In this document: piece after piece, positions 5,272 to 5,281 of the stretch
Position numbering within the stretch: the first letter of the stretch is position 1
How the letters are laid out: each line of letters begins with the position of its first letter
Origin: Acidobacteriota bacterium
GTDB lineage: Bacteria > Acidobacteriota > Terriglobia > Terriglobales > Acidobacteriaceae
Direction: 5' to 3'
NCBI GenBank assembly: GCA_021778815.1
Contig: JAJYBW010000264.1
Location: forward strand, 1 to 5,281
DNA length: 5,281 bases
Notes under the pieces: model-generated
What the model saw: only the letters and a program-made list of their open reading frames with translations
Told to the model about the DNA's origin: nothing
Databases searched by the model: none
Translations under genes and position numbers: made by a program

Positions 5272-5281
5272 GCATTGCAAT

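Overview
The window looks like a piece of an Acidobacteriota (Terriglobia-type) chromosome. The best taxonomic marker is a broken gene of the TIGR03435 family, which is strongly expanded in Acidobacteria and rare elsewhere. The Tat-exported GH29 fucosidase, the small zinc-ribbon protein and the exported SRPBCC-like protein also fit. No phylogenetic computation was done; this rests on recognising families by eye.

Layout, left to right. (1) 75-1511, minus strand: an intact alpha-L-fucosidase (GH29) with a Tat-type signal peptide. Upstream of it are a good ribosome binding site, a possible -10 box and an imperfect palindrome. (2) About 1512-2640: no intact gene, but layered debris on the minus strand. 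Read in the minus direction it holds the N-terminal remnant of a probable tyrosine recombinase, then the C-terminal tail of a TIGR03435 protein, then the middle of a TIGR03435 protein in another frame. That fragment is cut by the terminal repeat of an IS66-like element, of which only the first small ORF (partial) is left. (3) 2705-2780, plus strand: a complete tRNA-Thr(CGT) with encoded CCA. (4) 3049-3243, plus strand: a 64-residue protein with a four-cysteine zinc ribbon. (5) 3303-5281, minus strand: a tight three-gene operon running leftward from the right edge. Its order is an exported SRPBCC/START-like protein, a CDP-alcohol phosphatidyltransferase family membrane enzyme, and a GtrA-family four-helix membrane protein. 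The genes overlap by 4 nt at both junctions, so translation is probably coupled.

How the genes work together: the right-hand operon combines a putative lipid-binding periplasmic protein, an enzyme that makes a phosphodiester-linked lipid or polar alcohol, and a GtrA-type protein (often linked to moving polyprenyl-linked sugars). This suggests a small envelope-lipid or glycolipid module, and it is the most interesting functional unit here. The fucosidase is probably a separate unit for breaking down fucosylated glycans outside the cytoplasm. The debris between them, next to a tRNA gene, marks a site of repeated insertion and deletion. I do not see a CRISPR array, a toxin-antitoxin pair, a recognisable defence system or a riboswitch.
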